DNA of 64,000 nt from Pyrenopolyporus hunteri (GCA_902806595.1 CADCXC010000004.1:1674001-1738000); one strand, 5' to 3'; shown: positions 11,591 through 23,938, counted from the stretch's first letter. Program-made: numbers and translations. The notes: a model not told the origin generated them from the letters alone.

Positions 11591-14500
11591 GAGTCAGCAG
11601 ACATCAGCAGAACTCCAGCACGGCGTGGAAGTACCATAGCAGGATGGTGTGGCTAGTTCTGCCCAAGCTTGCACAAGCCATCCCCAGTGCGCGCCCAAGC
11701 CACAGGTCCGTTGGGGCAGGTACCTGCCCCGATAGGGAGCGAGCGGGATTACCGACAGCATGGGAGGACGCCAAGACGCTGTATATAAAACATGCTATCA
11801 TCGTTACCAGCTTTCCAGCCGAGCCCCGAACAGGAAAGCAAGACGGCAGCCATTTTGATGGGAAGGGGAAATAGCCTTGCATGCTGCAAGTCGTACTTGG
11901 TCAGCCCGACGAGACCCATTTCCTGATTTGAAACAGGATCTTGAGACTCGTAGAGTAGGGCTCTGTCGTGAAGAACCCCAACTCCGTATGGAAGCGGGTA
12001 TCCTGCGCTCCTAGGTACAGGGTTCCGCGCATAACTAGCCATTGCGCTGGTAGCTATTAAGAGAGCGGGACTACCAGGACGTGCCTGGTTCTTAAGACCC
12101 GACATTAGCTTATCACGTACATCATATCGTTAGTATGTCGCTGTTTTAATGCTTCGGGCCTCAGGGGGTTGGTTGTAAATCCTTACGTAGTTTGAAGTAA
12201 TAATTTCGACTGGAAGACGTTTATAGCTTGTGGACTGCCTATTAGGGACATTGGTCCAAAGCAGCCCTAAGAGGCATCGGTTAGGCGAACTGGAACTGTC
12301 CGCGAACTGACCGCGAACTGACCGCGGCCTGGGCGAACCCCGGAAATCCGCATGAACAACGTATTATAGTAACACACCTACCTGAGTTACCTAGGTAGGA
12401 GGTCGTAGGGTATTGCGTATAGTAATTTGAAAATTTCTCGTGGCGTCCGAAGATGGAGCTTACTGTCGTATGGACAGGGATTGGGGGCCAATCTTCCACC
12501 ATTTTCTGCATTCGTATCGTAAGAGCGAAATACGTACAATGCTTTGGTACTTGCATTTTACGAAAGTACCCGGATCGTTCGAAGTATCGGAACAGCGAGG
12601 CTTTCGACCCGGGAAGAGGAGGAAACGCTTTCCCTCCTATCCACACGCCCGCCCGACAAACTGGTTATATTGTCTAGGTAGGTAATAGAGCGAAGAGGGG
12701 TGGGAAGACGCTAGGCTGCGGACCAAACAGCGGACCAGACAGTAGGCAATTGCAGTTCGACCTGCTTAAGTACAAAGCACCACGGCGTTTTTTTTTTTTT
12801 TTAAGAAAAAAATGGGCAAGAAATAAATGATTGTATAAATGATGGTATAAATGATGGCTGAGGCCTAGACTAGACAGCTCGGCTAAAGGTGTAGATTCCT
12901 CGTTTAGATTAAACTTTAGACGTACATACGACTATACAACTAGCTTCAATCGCGTCTTGACAAACTACCCGGCAGACGTGCAGGAGGCTCAAAATAGAAA
13001 GTAGTTGCGGGTAATGTACCCTCTACGGGCCCGACTTCTTACTGCGTCTAGATTAGGCACGCCTCTACGCTAGGCACGAGGTTACCGAAGAGAAAGAAAA
13101 GGGGAAAGAGAGAAATTATACATATAGAACGAAAGCTACCTACCTACCCGTATACGCACCTCCGTACATGTACGCATGTATGTACCTGGGTATCTACCTA
13201 GGTACTTCTTATGGACATGACAACATTAAACATACATGTATTAGGTGGCTACATGTACCTAGGTAGGTAGGTACCTACCTACTCGCTGTTGCAGTCCAGA
13301 GATGCCTGTTCCTCGCTACCCGCTGTATTAACACCTGGCAGCTTGTCAGCCGCCGTCATCCTACCCTACTTCGGCTGCTTCGTACCTGAATATGCACGTA
13401 TTGCATCTTATAGGCCGGGAGTCAAATACGTAGGTGTAATGATGTATGTACCTGAGCAAATAGGTAGGTACCTACGTAAGTGACTTACCTAAAGGTAGGC
13501 GTATGCGTGTATGCATGTAAAAGTACATCCAATGCGCAACCCATATCACATCATTAGGTACATAGGTACATCGTCCCACACATACATCCGTACCTACATG
13601 TACCTCTAATGCCGTATGTACCTGCCTAGGTGCCAACCTAGGTAGGTACCTGCTTCAGCGGTACACGCTTGAGGTAAGTACCTGCCTTAGGTGGACTGGA
13701 AGAGCCGGGCACATCGAGTACCTACCCTACTATTGCCTTCCCGTCAATCACCCCGCGCTCCCCGAAATATCTATTAGCGGGAGAGCCTTGAATACCCGCG
13801 GTCGCACAGCTATCGCCAGGCGGGCAGTACATACATACCTACCACATACCTACCTACATATTATCGGCGTTATCATCGATCGCTATCGTTGCGCGGCGTG
13901 CATTAAAACTCCACGACTTACCTAGGTGGGTGCCTCCCTAAGATCCTTGGCTGCCCATACTCGACTAGCCGGTGGGCGGTCGCCCTTCTGCATTGATAGC
14001 CGGATTCATGCGTACATGTATGTAATTTGTACATACATGTCGTTATAAAGTGTGTATGCGCACGTTTTCCGGTCTTCACATGATCAGGTTCGGAAGGAGG
14101 TGGTGGGGTCCCGTCAATTGTCTAGTGTTTTATTTAATTTTCTTTACCTCCAGGTTGCTAGGTGGTTTGGTTAGGCGGCAGGTAGGCAAGGCAGACAGGT
14201 AAGGTAGACAGGTACCTAGGCAGTAGGTAGGTGGTGGGCAGGTACAATCCCGTACATGCCTACTGATTTACCTCTTACACGTATTGTGTCACAGGAGGTA
14301 AAAAAGCCGTAATATATATGGACGTGTGTAATGTAAAATCTCACACCGGGCAGTTGCAAGTTTAGTCAGCTATACGTTCCGTCCAATAAGCCCGATCGCA
14401 CTGTCGTTAACTGGGTTACACACGCATGAGGAACGTCAAACCAAACATTCGGTCTTCTTCAAGCCTTGCCGCAACTTCGACCTGATAAGTCCCGCCCCAA

Positions 14501-16836
14501 TGCTCGTTCTAGCCCTACCGTCGTCAAGTGCCCAGCCAACTAAATCGTAACTCCGAAGTGCCACAGAAACAGCATACCCGGTATGTCACGTTCAATGGCT
14601 TGTGTCGCAGTCAGATCTCGCACGCACGTTCGATGGAGCTGATACAACCCCCAGGTAGCACGTCGGGATGTTGCCTCAAAGGGCTACCTCAGCATGCCTC
14701 TGCCTACGGATACTTAAGTCATCTCCCTACATCCGCACGTAATGTGACCCCCGGACCCGTTCGTAGGACCACTGGATGTGGACTCAGAGGCGTATTATAT
14801 AACCCGGCTGATGAAATGTCTCCCCCTGGGACAGCCAATTAGTGGCGGCACCGGTTCAGGGAGCAGGTATGGCCAATTTTTGCTTGGCGAACCGCGCCGT
14901 TAGTTGCGAAGTGCGCCATAGTTGAACCTGCTCCGGATCACCTCCTCGAACGTTTCCCTGAGCACGAATGGTTCTTGGACCACATACTCCATCGCCCCAG
15001 CGACCCTGGCCTTTACTTACTAGCACAGTCCCACGGAGCGACATTGTCTCCGATCGAAAACAGGAAAACCACAAAAAGGTAAGTTTTGGTTGAGATTCTA
15101 TATTGTTTCTAGGCTCAAAAGATATATATATGAGCCCTTTTACGCGAGGTAGACTGGGAGGCGAGACATGGCCACCGGTAGGGCAGCCTCTTGCTACCGA
15201 TTCGGCAATTGCTGTAGGGTAGGGGGCCGACCGGTGAGTGAGGGATAAGGCCATTACGTTTCCGAGTATGTGCCGTCCGCTAGCTTCAGATTGTGACAGG
15301 TCTTCAGTGGTTGAAGCGCACTCTGCTGGGGAATCCTCTTTGTACGCCTTTACCCTTTACCTTGTCCAATCCCAGACCTTGACCCTTCAAGAGCCTATAC
15401 CTCCCAGAGGTATAAGAAGCCTACGGATGTAAAGGGTACATCGCCCTGCCTTACATCGTACAGCAGACCGGTCTTGGTTTTTTCTGCAGGCAGTCAGACT
15501 AGAGCAGCAACAACAGCAGCCATCTGAAGAAAGGTGAAGAAAACAGGGAAGATAGAGAGAGAAGACATACATTGATGAAATTTACGGAATAAAAATCGAG
15601 ATCCCCCAAGCAAGAGCCGTTGTCGTTCCATGTCGTGTCATGCCCATGGGTGTGCAGGTGCCCAGGCCTCATTTTTAAATGGAATCGCTAACGTTGTCAT
15701 TTCTACTTTAAATCCCTATTGCTTTGATTTTTTTTTTCTTTTTCCCCTGCCTCTTAATTAACCTCCTAAGCTAAACTAAAAATATCTATATTTCACTCAC
15801 TCTCTAGGTACTTATCTCCTCGTTCTGGGATTCTTTCTTTTATATTCTTTGCGTATAACCACCCTCGTCAACCACGCATACGCATACGTACATAAACCCG
15901 TGTATGTGAGTATACTAGGTAGGTACATCATTGACGCATGGATACAGTATAGGTACCCGCCGTATGTATACGTATCTGCATTGCTATGTACTTCCTACCT
16001 CCTGCGTACATGTGCGTACATGTGCTTATAAGTATTTAGTTTCGTAGACGAGGACGTTTTGGCCCGACCCCCCCAAAAACAGAGTAAAGAGGGAAAGGGA
16101 AAAAAAAAAAAAAAAAAGGTCAGACGCGGTCAACCGTTCAGGCAGTTACGTCTAACCTACCTAAAGTAGGCATGAAAAGTACGAACAACTACAGAGTACG
16201 AGCTACATGTGTGGTAGATAGGTAATTGTACGCACCCACGAAGTACCCGGCCTAACCTAGGTATGTAGAGACCCCCGAGTGAGCGAGATAGGTACCTGGG
16301 TACAGTTGTGGCTAAGGGGTGTTAGGCTAGGTATTAAGGTTAATTGAAAGAGGTAACGAAAAAAAGGTTGAAGTTTAAAATCCTTGTCGCAAAGAATGGC
16401 GCTTCTCATAAATTCACTTGCCCTGGTCGTCGAAGTTCCTCAGACGACATACGGCCAGGTTCCCACCCCAACTCCTGCTCAATGTCAATCAGCTCACCAA
16501 GATCAGTCCTGTTTCCCATTCCCCTGCCTTCCCGAACCTCGCTTTGGTAATGTTTCCCTAGCATGCCGAGTTACCTGCCTAGGTAGTATGGGCTTCACGG
16601 GAGCAGTGCCGACAAGTCGTCATAGGCTCAGGGGAGCAACCCAGACGATATCGACGGGGAGACATAAACGTACATACATATTTGAGCCTCGCTCATGGCT
16701 TCAGACTTCGTAACGACGACCCGCCTAGTAAAACTACAGAGTTACACATCACTTTTTTTTCCCTCTCGATCTTATTTTTTTTCTTATTTCCCCTTCCGCT
16801 CTGCTTCCAACACACATTGTCCGTTTTCCATTTCCT
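11591..16836. other. Gene-free, repeat-rich stretch
   Basis: This holds the densest group of TACCTA/TAGGTA repeats of the window (12387-12402, 12671-12685, 13130-13700, 14205-14240, 15905-15930), T and A homopolymers (12788-12802, 16100-16117), and no open frame with a recognisable domain. Frames of up to 132 codons (for example 14856-15254 minus and 11749-12105 minus) overlap frames on the other strand and have no family resemblance. Confidence 0.5.
13130..13700. repeat. Cluster of TACCTAGGTA palindromic repeats
   Basis: Repeated ACCTACCT and AGGTAGGT half sites are often joined head to head as TACCTAGGTAGGTA, for example at 13252-13283, 13459-13480 and 13625-13652. They are mixed with ATGTAC and CATGTA steps. 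The same motif is scattered through the intergenic DNA of the whole window and is absent from the coding exons I read. Confidence 0.8.
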
Positions 16837-16844
16837 TATAAAAG
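16837..16844 (+). promoter_or_regulatory. TATA box (putative)
   Basis: TATAAAAG is preceded by T-rich and C-rich DNA and followed by a CT-rich leader (about 17080-17115) typical of strongly expressed fungal genes. It lies about 530 bases before the ATG of the small cysteine-rich protein, so that gene would have a long leader. A leader intron is possible, with a GTGAGT donor near 17204 and an acceptor near 17320. Confidence 0.45.
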
Positions 16845-17370
16845 GGTAACTCACGCCTCGTCCACTCGACCCGACTTCTACCAGCCCTACATTACAAACA
16901 GCCTCCTACTACTCAGACAACTTTCCCCGTGTCCCAAGCCCACATTTGACAAACAAATTAAAATAAAAAAACAGCCCAACGCTCTCGTTGGACCTCAAGG
17001 TCATTCCCTATTAGACTTGTAACTCACGGACTATTTAAAACCTCGTCTTCTATCTCGAGCTTGTTTCCCACGACTCTTTTCCTCCTCTCTCCTCTCTCCT
17101 CTCCCCTCTATCTATACAGACGACAATCTTCACAGGCCACAGCCAACGACGGTCGGCACACATCATCCAGCCAGCCAGCCCCCACTTCTTCACCATTATT
17201 TCACAGTGAGTTATTCCCATGCTTTAGCTGCGTATTTACTGGCGTCGTGGCTAACTCGTTCCCAAGGGCAGACCAAGCAAACCCGCCACCACTTTCCAGC
17301 CGTCTGGCACCCACCATCCCCAGCGTCAGGAAAGTCTTCTAAGGCATATCCCTGACCATATTCTGACGAA

Positions 17371-17535
17371 ATGGCCGTTGGAAACAACTGCGCGCACTCC
17401 TTCAAAATGCTGAAGTCAGACAGCACCCTCATCCAATGGACCTGCAACCTGTGTCACTCGGGTCCGCACTGGTGGATTTTTGAGTGTAGATACTGCAAGA
17501 TCCACACGTGCCGGGCGTGCGTCCATAATGTTTAG
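17371..17535 (+). CDS. Small conserved cysteine-rich protein (zinc-ribbon-like)
   Basis: A single exon of 54 residues. Visible features are a first Cys/His pair (NNCAHSF), then CNLCHSG, ECRYCK and TCRAC. The CxxC pairs spaced about 15 residues apart, with neighbouring histidines and Trp residues (GPHWWIFEC), suggest one or two structural zinc sites. From memory, short fungal hypothetical proteins share the CHSGPHW...ECKYCK...TCRPC pattern; I know no experimentally assigned function. It is too short to stand out by length alone. The supporting evidence is the cysteine pattern, the upstream TATA box and the CT-rich leader. There is no signal peptide or membrane segment. It is convergent with the MOSC gene on the other strand. 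Confidence 0.72.
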   Translation: MAVGNNCAHSFKMLKSDSTLIQWTCNLCHSGPHWWIFECRYCKIHTCRACVHNV

Positions 17536-17853
17536 GCACGATGAGGTTCCGGACCGTGTTGTTCTGTTATTACTGGCCATTCGATTTGATGTAAGTTTGG
17601 AATCTCGTGTCTGTCAGGTCTCATATGTCATTATCTTGCATTGAAATATGACAGACCAAATACGCAGAGCGCTAACAGGACCGCCCATTTTAGTCTTAGA
17701 ACCTCGGTCCCGGCAGTGTCGAGGCCAAGCTTCATTCTGTCAATTGAGGGGGACCTCTTCATCCGGCGTTACGGGTTAGGATTTACAGAACGGAAAAAAA
17801 GAATAACGAGATTGAACCCCGAGGGAAAAAAAAAAAAAAGTTCGACACACGCA

Positions 17854-18066
17854 ATGGCCATCGATATCCGGAAGTTGGTACCCGGGGGCCCCTTGTCGAA
17901 CGACGCTAAGATGCTGCAGGCCATGGCCAATACAGCCATCACATCATCCTATTGGCCTAAACCGTCACCTACTAAAGTGACATCTCCAGCAGTCACTCGC
18001 CCTGCTTCTTCAGCCACTCAAATGAGCCACAGCGCATCCCAGTCCAATCTATACAGATCCCGATGA
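17854..18066 (+). CDS. Hypothetical 70-residue Ser/Thr/Pro-rich peptide (doubtful)
   Basis: An ATG-initiated frame of 70 codons begins just after a 14-base A run. The product is Ser, Ala, Thr and Pro rich (for example SYWPKPSPTKVTSPAVTRPA) with no domain, signal peptide or membrane segment. It starts about 320 bases after the small cysteine-rich gene and could instead be part of that gene's 3' region or an alternative downstream exon. Composition is the only support, so this may be a chance frame. Confidence 0.22.
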   Translation: MAIDIRKLVPGGPLSNDAKMLQAMANTAITSSYWPKPSPTKVTSPAVTRPASSATQMSHSASQSNLYRSR

Positions 18067-18644
18067 GATAGATCACTTTTCCCGACGAAGCTGTTACACC
18101 GTTGCCACAGGCTGTACGCGACGGCACCCAGGCCCTGTTTGATAGCACTCATGCTTATTTCCTTCATGTACCCCTCCCCCCATTCATAGACATTGTACCT
18201 ATTTACGAAAGGCTTCTAGGTGTCTTCCCACCCGAGCAGCAAGTCGCCTGGTTTTCCTGTTATTCCTGTTGTTTTTCGGAGTTCTGGGGCGTGCAGGAAT
18301 CGCATTGCCAATTAGGTCGGCGTTTTCACGTCATAGAACTATTTTCCTTGGAATGTACGACGAAGCGGGCCAAGTGATGAATGCGAGTTTTATAAAAACT
18401 ACATGGTTTAGGGGTTTGCGATCGGCGATTGGCGATGATCAGGTAGCCTGCGTGTTTGCTATGGATTTGATTTCAACGCCCTTTTTTTTTCCCGTTACAA
18501 ATTGAGGTTGCTTGAGGGAGCGAAGGACTCGGGCTCTCTTCTGACGTCGACACAGTACGGAAGCAAGCCACGGCGACCCTCACCACTCTCACGCCCACTC
18601 TCACTCGCACTTGCACTCGTTACACAGTATTTTCGGTCTGGCGC

Positions 18645-18735
18645 GAAGGAAAAGGAAAGGGGGAAAGAAGAAAAAAAAAGGAAAAAAGGAAAAGAAAAGA
18701 AAAAGAAACAGAAATCAAGGCGAAAAGAAGACTAG
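18645..18735. repeat. Purine-rich A/G tract
   Basis: Nearly 90 bases of AAAGG, GAAAAG and AAAGAA units with hardly any pyrimidines. Reading frames through it give only Lys/Glu/Arg runs and are not counted as genes. Confidence 0.8.
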
Positions 18736-19707
18736 TACGCAAGTACCATCAATACATCGTTTATGTTTATATTACCCTCGGATAGAAAAAAAAGGATCTC
18801 GTCGATTCCGGAGATGCGAGCCCAATGTCAGCCCCTAATGCCACGTTGCAAATCGTTATAACTTATGCGTATTTGGTTTAGTGTAGATAGCTAGAGAGCA
18901 GAGTAGTCAAGTCAGGTTAGGATGAGGTCAAAGTTGAGGCTGTCTGCGTGCGGCCCAACAGGGAAAGCTGAAGTTTAGGCAGGGCTACCTACAAACGCTG
19001 TGTGACGTGGAGACACGCGTTTCTTTCGCACACGCGGCGGTCTGCAAGGTCCCGTCGGCTTCTGGAACGCTTGGGAATATCCATTGGGTTACCGCGAAGG
19101 ACCGCGTGGCACATGTCGTTTGTACGCGGCAGCCAACGTTGAGGGGGGCACAGCGGCCGACCAGCCTTGATGAGGAGAGGGAGGGGGTTGACGAGAGAAA
19201 TTATTCGTCCTCCATACATCGCCGTATGCACATGCATCAATGACATACATACGTGCCTTAATATCCCCAGCAGGCCTCTCCTCCATCTCCCCAATAGCTA
19301 GGGTAACCAGCTGCGTTACCACGCACGTTACCGCGCAAATACGACGTGGGACCATTCTCGCCTTGCTAGCGATCCGGGTATTCCCCCAGCGGCTCTCTTC
19401 CCGAAGACCATGTTTGGGCCGGCCGGGTGTAACTTGGATCGCGATCCGAAGCTATCGTCCTCTAAACCAGTCATCCGAGAAACAGTTGGCACTTGGGCTG
19501 TCTGCGGCTACCTGGTCATTAAGCCCCTGACGCAATTTAGGGCTCGCTGGCTCCATCCAAGCACCTTTGGCCTCTTACTCTCCCACTATCTCACACCCAA
19601 ATACATACTATATCTCTCTGCCTCCTTACAGCCTCGTATGATCGGTCTATCCGTTGCCATTTCCCCTTCGATCCACCGTTACTCACACCTACGGCCGTAT
19701 ACCGGGC

Positions 19708-20976
19708 TCACTTCGGCCAGGCCCACGTGTCTCGTTGGCTGATGCGTCGCGTCACCTTAACCTCGTCTCCTACAGCGACATCAGCTCCAATCTGATATTC
19801 TTCTTCTTCTCCTACGCCTCCCCCGTCGCCAGCGCCATTTGCCGGCGGCAGCAGGAATGCGTAACGCCCAAAGATCGGCGACCACTTGTTTCCCGCGTCC
19901 ACGCGGCGGTCCCTCATAAGCTTCTTCAGCACCGCCCCCAGCTCGCCATCGGCCGTCCGGCCGGTCTCGTAGTCGACGTTGATAGAGACGCAGCGCGCGC
20001 AGTTAGCCGTCAGCGCCAGTCGGTGCGAGGCGCCTACCTGCAGCTCCGCCCAGAAGTCCTCGTCCCAGGCGTTAAGCGCCAATAGCTTACCGCTATCGTC
20101 TTCGCCGTCCTTTTCCTCTTCCTCCTCCTCCTCCTCCTCCTCCTCGAGGCTGTCCTCCGAGACAAGGTCCACTACAATGTTTGGCCGGAATTTGATCATG
20201 TCCATGACCTGGCCCTCGGGTAACCGGGCGCTGACATCACGCAGCGAGGCCTTGGACGTCAGCAGAAACGGCGCCGCCTCGTTGAAGGCCAAGCCCCCAG
20301 CGGGCTCCTTCGCCTGATCCTGCTGCCGCCCGTAGGAGGGTACGAAGGACGCGACGTACGAAAGCCAGGATTGGCCCTGCTGCTGCCGTTCGGGCTGGGG
20401 CGAGTGAGCCAATACCTGGCGTCTGTTGTCCCCAATGTATACGAGGATGACGGAGTAGCCAAAGCACGCTGTGAACCAGGTATCGTAAGGGTCGCCCATG
20501 CGATGAGCAGGGGTGTTGCTACCGAACAGCTTGATATCGACGGTAGCGAGGTCCGCTGTGGGTGGATTGAGGGGCACTCGCAGCGCGGCGCGCTGCTCCG
20601 GCGGAACCGGGACCACTAGCGGGCGCTCCGGGATGCGGTACCTGACGACGACGTGGTCGCCCTCGATCGCCTGCTCGAACAGCGCGCACTCTGGGAAGCG
20701 CACCACTTGGATGTTTTTGTGCCGCCCGTCCGGCTCGACCTTCAGCAGCATGAACCGCCGATCGTGCCGCAGCCCCTCGCGTCTCAGCTGCGTCCTATCC
20801 ACGGATAGTGGGCGCAGAGACTTGATAGGGTAGATGTAGAGCTTTAAGAGGGCGTGTGAGTAAGTTAGGTTGGTAGGTAAGTAGGTAGGTAAGTAAGCGA
20901 GAGGCGGGTGAGTGGATAAGCGAGCGAGTGAAATCGGCTAACCTACGTCGGTGATCTTCAACTTCTCCTGTCCCAT
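19708..20976 (-). CDS. MOSC domain-containing protein (molybdenum-cofactor sulfurase C-terminal / mARC-like)
   Basis: Two exons, 20976-20947 (10 codons, MGQEKLKITD) and 20841-19708, are joined across a GTAGGT...AAAG intron to give 387 residues. The join recreates the family N-terminus DLYIYPIKSLRPLSVD. Next comes the MOSC N-terminal beta-barrel (GLRHDRRFMLLK), then the MOSC domain proper with FNEAAPFLLTSKASLRD, FRPNIVVD and the conserved cysteine in NCARCVSINVDYETG (about residue 290). Proteins of this type bind molybdenum cofactor or sulfur-carrying cysteine. The fungal relatives are mostly uncharacterised, and N-oxide reduction by analogy with mARC is inference. An 11-residue glutamate run sits inside the domain, coded by a CTC repeat on the plus strand at about 20109-20147. 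There is no membrane anchor. Confidence 0.9.
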
Positions 20977-23056
20977 TTTTGCGGTTCGAATGGCGAAGAG
21001 TCGAGCAACCCGGCCCCCGGTTCTTTTTCTCCTTCCGCTCTTTATCTGACGCAGTTCCTCTCCACCTTAACCAGACATGAAGATAACACGACTACCTCGC
21101 TTCCCGAGTCGGTATGTATACGTACTAAGTCTAGTCAGCGTACCATGTACAGTTATGCAGATATATTCAACTTAGTTTATGTAGACGAACCTTAAGTGTC
21201 TAGTGTATATGGATGTTGCCGAGATGAGTATATGTTAAGAAGATGATAGAGGATTATGGAGTTGGGTTTCTACACAACGAAGTTTAGAGTTGATATGGCG
21301 AAATATTTGTATTACATTTCCCCCCTCCTATACCCCGCATTGGAATTTACGGCGTACTTCGAGGCGATTACAGCTCTGTTTCTGAAGAACGGATTTTGAG
21401 AATCGTATTCATGTATTTCATAACGACACCGCCCTGGCTTCCTCGGGCTCTCGCGATTAGAGCATCTGCCGGCGTATTCAGGTCACAAACTTAGCCTATC
21501 CAAATACCCCGCTACGCTAACATGGAGTTCGTGGCCGCGTTTACGGAGGGAAAGCGATAGAAAACGGGATATAAAAACCCCCGAAGACGGCTTACAGCTC
21601 CCCCCGTTACGGACCTGGTTCCAAAATCACCGGTTCGCAAAGCCTGCCTGGGTAGACTCTCGAAATCAAATTGAACTATAACCGTATCTTACGGATATTT
21701 CAAGCATGTTTTAGATGTTTTACTATTCCATTCTGCTGTGGATCACCGGCCGCGTTGCGTCATAACCCCCCTTCGACTCTACATATACGAGACTTACTAC
21801 TAGCCTGTAGTAACGCATGACGGAGAAGTGTTATTGCTATTCTACCCAAGGAAATCGTGCGCTGGAGTCAACGTAGCTAACAAATAAAGGAAGAATATAA
21901 TGGATTGACTGAAGGGATACGGATACTGAAAAAGTACACGACGAGGAGTGGCGTAATCGGGTGATTCGGCAACCTAACGATACTCTAATCGCGTTGATCA
22001 GCCCCCTAACATGGACGGTAAGTCTATAGTTGACACCACCTAAAATTCCAGATACACATCGTATTTCGACATTGGAACGGCACGAGAATTAAATACATGT
22101 ATTACCTTTTCTTCTCTTCAGGGCGAAGCCAAAAGGGGGAAGAAAAATGTCGAAGTCGGATTCGAGTTCATATCCAGGGAGGCTGTAAGGAAACATTACA
22201 TGGTAAGAGAGTTTCGCTGAGATGTCAGTGTTAGCCGAAGATGAATCCGGCCCGGGGGTCTTGGAGATTGTTGCTAATACCCCACCACTAACCTACTCTA
22301 CCTATATCATTAAGCAAATAGTCATGTTAAATCTGAAGAGATTCAGTTTAAGACAGAAATTGGGTAAGAGGTTTCTCTTTAGATTGAGGGAATATCTCCG
22401 TGTTGGAGGCTGGGTAACCAAGAATCATATGGGTTGTCACGGGGGGGTACCCTAACCCCTGACTTTTTTTTCCCCCTACCCCTAACCCTAACCCTGAGTA
22501 CATAAATAGATGACAACTGTCACGGTTTATAACGAGGTCGCTTGTAAAAAAACACATTGAATATTAGGTACTTATCAAGATTTTATTCTGTCATATTTAC
22601 TCTGGTATTTAAATTAGCTTGATATACTCTAAATTTATATGTTTTCTATGTTGTTGCGCGGGGTTAAGGATATATGGTGGAGAAAACAACTTTGTCGCTG
22701 CGTAAAACGACCGGAACTCACCAGCCCAGAGGCATGAGTATGTATAGAAGACGAGAACAAAGGGATCATAACCCAATATGTCCGTATTCTAATACTTCCG
22801 GCCGTCTCACCTGATTTCTACAAGCGAAGCGTTGATCAAGCCATATCGAAGCAGTTCTATCTTTACAACGCCGAATGGTTCGTTCAACGTTATCGATTCC
22901 GCGAATAATAAAAACAACAACACTTGGGGGATATGTAGAGTTGATTATCCACCCACCCACCTACCTAGAGTAAGGCTTATAGTATAGGTATTAAGCTATG
23001 GCCCCTATACTATCCAGGGTGAGGGGCTTAATCAGTACGATATTCTACCCCAGACC
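20977..23056. other. Intergenic region with an interstitial telomeric repeat
   Basis: The first part is the promoter side of the MOSC gene, with GTAGGTAAG repeats at 20870-20900 inside its intron. The rest is AT-richer DNA without a supportable gene; the longest frame, 22222-22455, has 77 codons and no domain. The telomere-like repeat at 22449-22496 is listed separately. Confidence 0.5.
22449..22496. repeat. Interstitial telomeric repeat, CCCTAA orientation
   Basis: ACCCTAACCCC, an eight-base T run, then about three more CCCTAA-type units ending in CCCTG. The unit is the reverse complement of TTAGGG, the common filamentous-fungus telomere repeat. Its orientation is that of the left end of a chromosome. 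A TTAGGG-orientation partner lies at 38544-38564. Confidence 0.8.
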
Positions 23057-23938
23057 CTACGAGCTATCGGAGCTTGAAGCGTTCGGATTGGCCGCAGTCT
23101 GAGCTCGACGGGCCGCAATGATTCTCCGGATAAATGCAGGAAGAGGTCTAAAGTGTGGGCGTTGACGGTGGGTGAAGCGGGCTGGAGGCGGATCCCAGTT
23201 GTCAAGGATGTGAGTGTAAGTCTCAAGGTATTCACGGAGATGAGAATCAGCGGCCAACATATTCCTACCCCCGAGCCTGTCCAGGTAAGGGGCGAGGTCG
23301 ACTCCCTGCAAGGCTAGCCAGACCGTAACATGGACCGCTTGCCGCTCGCTGGCGTTGATCACGTACCGACCGGCCGCCACGGAAACTGGAGGCGACAGGC
23401 CCTTCTCGATGAGAACGGCCAGCGCGGACGGGTTGTCGTATCTCATACAGAACATCTCTAACGGCGACCCATTTTCATACTCGACGCACTCGGGGAATTC
23501 CTCGGCGTATATCTCCATGAAGCGTCCCAAAATGGTCGCCGGCTGCCGAGTCTCGATAGCCCATGCTACGATCATCGTGTGAAAGGGATGGAGGGCGGCC
23601 TTGAAAAGTAATCTGACGGCTCCAAACCAAACGTTCTCCAAATACATTTCTCTGTAGCGGCGAGCGTCCAAGCGCACCATATATTCTAGCTGGGGGCCCA
23701 TTGCCTTGCAGGTCGTTCCGAAATGGAAGAAGTCGGCCGGGTCATCCAAGTATTCTATAAACTGCTGAAAGATCTCCTGGGGCACTCGGAACAACGGGGG
23801 GTCGGATGAATTAGATGGAATCTGTGGTCGGAACAAACCTGTAGCAGATTGCGCAGACTCCACCTGGCCTTGCGAAGATGTACGTCTATTTACATTCGCC
23901 GTTCCATCGGTAAGATCTACGTCAATCCGGAGATCCAT
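23057..23938 (-). CDS. F-box-like protein with possible ankyrin-like C-terminal part
   Basis: An intact single exon of 293 residues. A polar Ser/Gln-rich N-terminus (1-45) is followed by an F-box-like segment at about 48-85 (LFRVPQEIFQQFIEYLDD, then FFHFGTTCKAM). Such a segment would bind Skp1 in an SCF ubiquitin ligase. The middle and C-terminal parts read as helical pairs (GSPLEMFCMRYDNPSALAVL, then IEKGLSP), reminiscent of diverged ankyrin repeats that could select a substrate. The tail is basic, then Ser/Asn-rich. Fungal genomes carry large, fast-changing families of this type. The F-box match is moderate, the ankyrin resemblance weak and the target unknown. Its 5' end faces the MFS transporter about 1.9 kb away. 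Confidence 0.75.
   Translation of the reverse strand: MDLRIDVDLTDGTANVNRRTSSQGQVESAQSATGLFRPQIPSNSSDPPLFRVPQEIFQQFIEYLDDPADFFHFGTTCKAMGPQLEYMVRLDARRYREMYLENVWFGAVRLLFKAALHPFHTMIVAWAIETRQPATILGRFMEIYAEEFPECVEYENGSPLEMFCMRYDNPSALAVLIEKGLSPPVSVAAGRYVINASERQAVHVTVWLALQGVDLAPYLDRLGGRNMLAADSHLREYLETYTHILDNWDPPPARFTHRQRPHFRPLPAFIRRIIAARRAQTAANPNASSSDSS

Larger units (their letters stand above)
17536..19707. other. Intergenic region between the small Cys-rich gene and the MOSC gene
   Basis: This contains the 3' side of both convergent genes, a weak 70-codon frame (listed separately), an A-run near 17826-17839 and a purine-rich A/G tract at 18645-18735. Other open frames here overlap one another on both strands and show no domain. 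Confidence 0.45.

Noticed and set aside
13130..13700. CRISPR-like array
   Set aside because: The TACCTA repeats are irregularly spaced, palindromic and without uniform spacers, and the DNA is eukaryotic.
18502..18838. Lys/Arg/Glu-rich frames
   Set aside because: They only translate the A/G purine tract.
22449..22496. True chromosome end or assembly join at the telomeric repeat
   Set aside because: Only a few units are present and ordinary sequence continues on both sides, so it is interstitial in this assembly.
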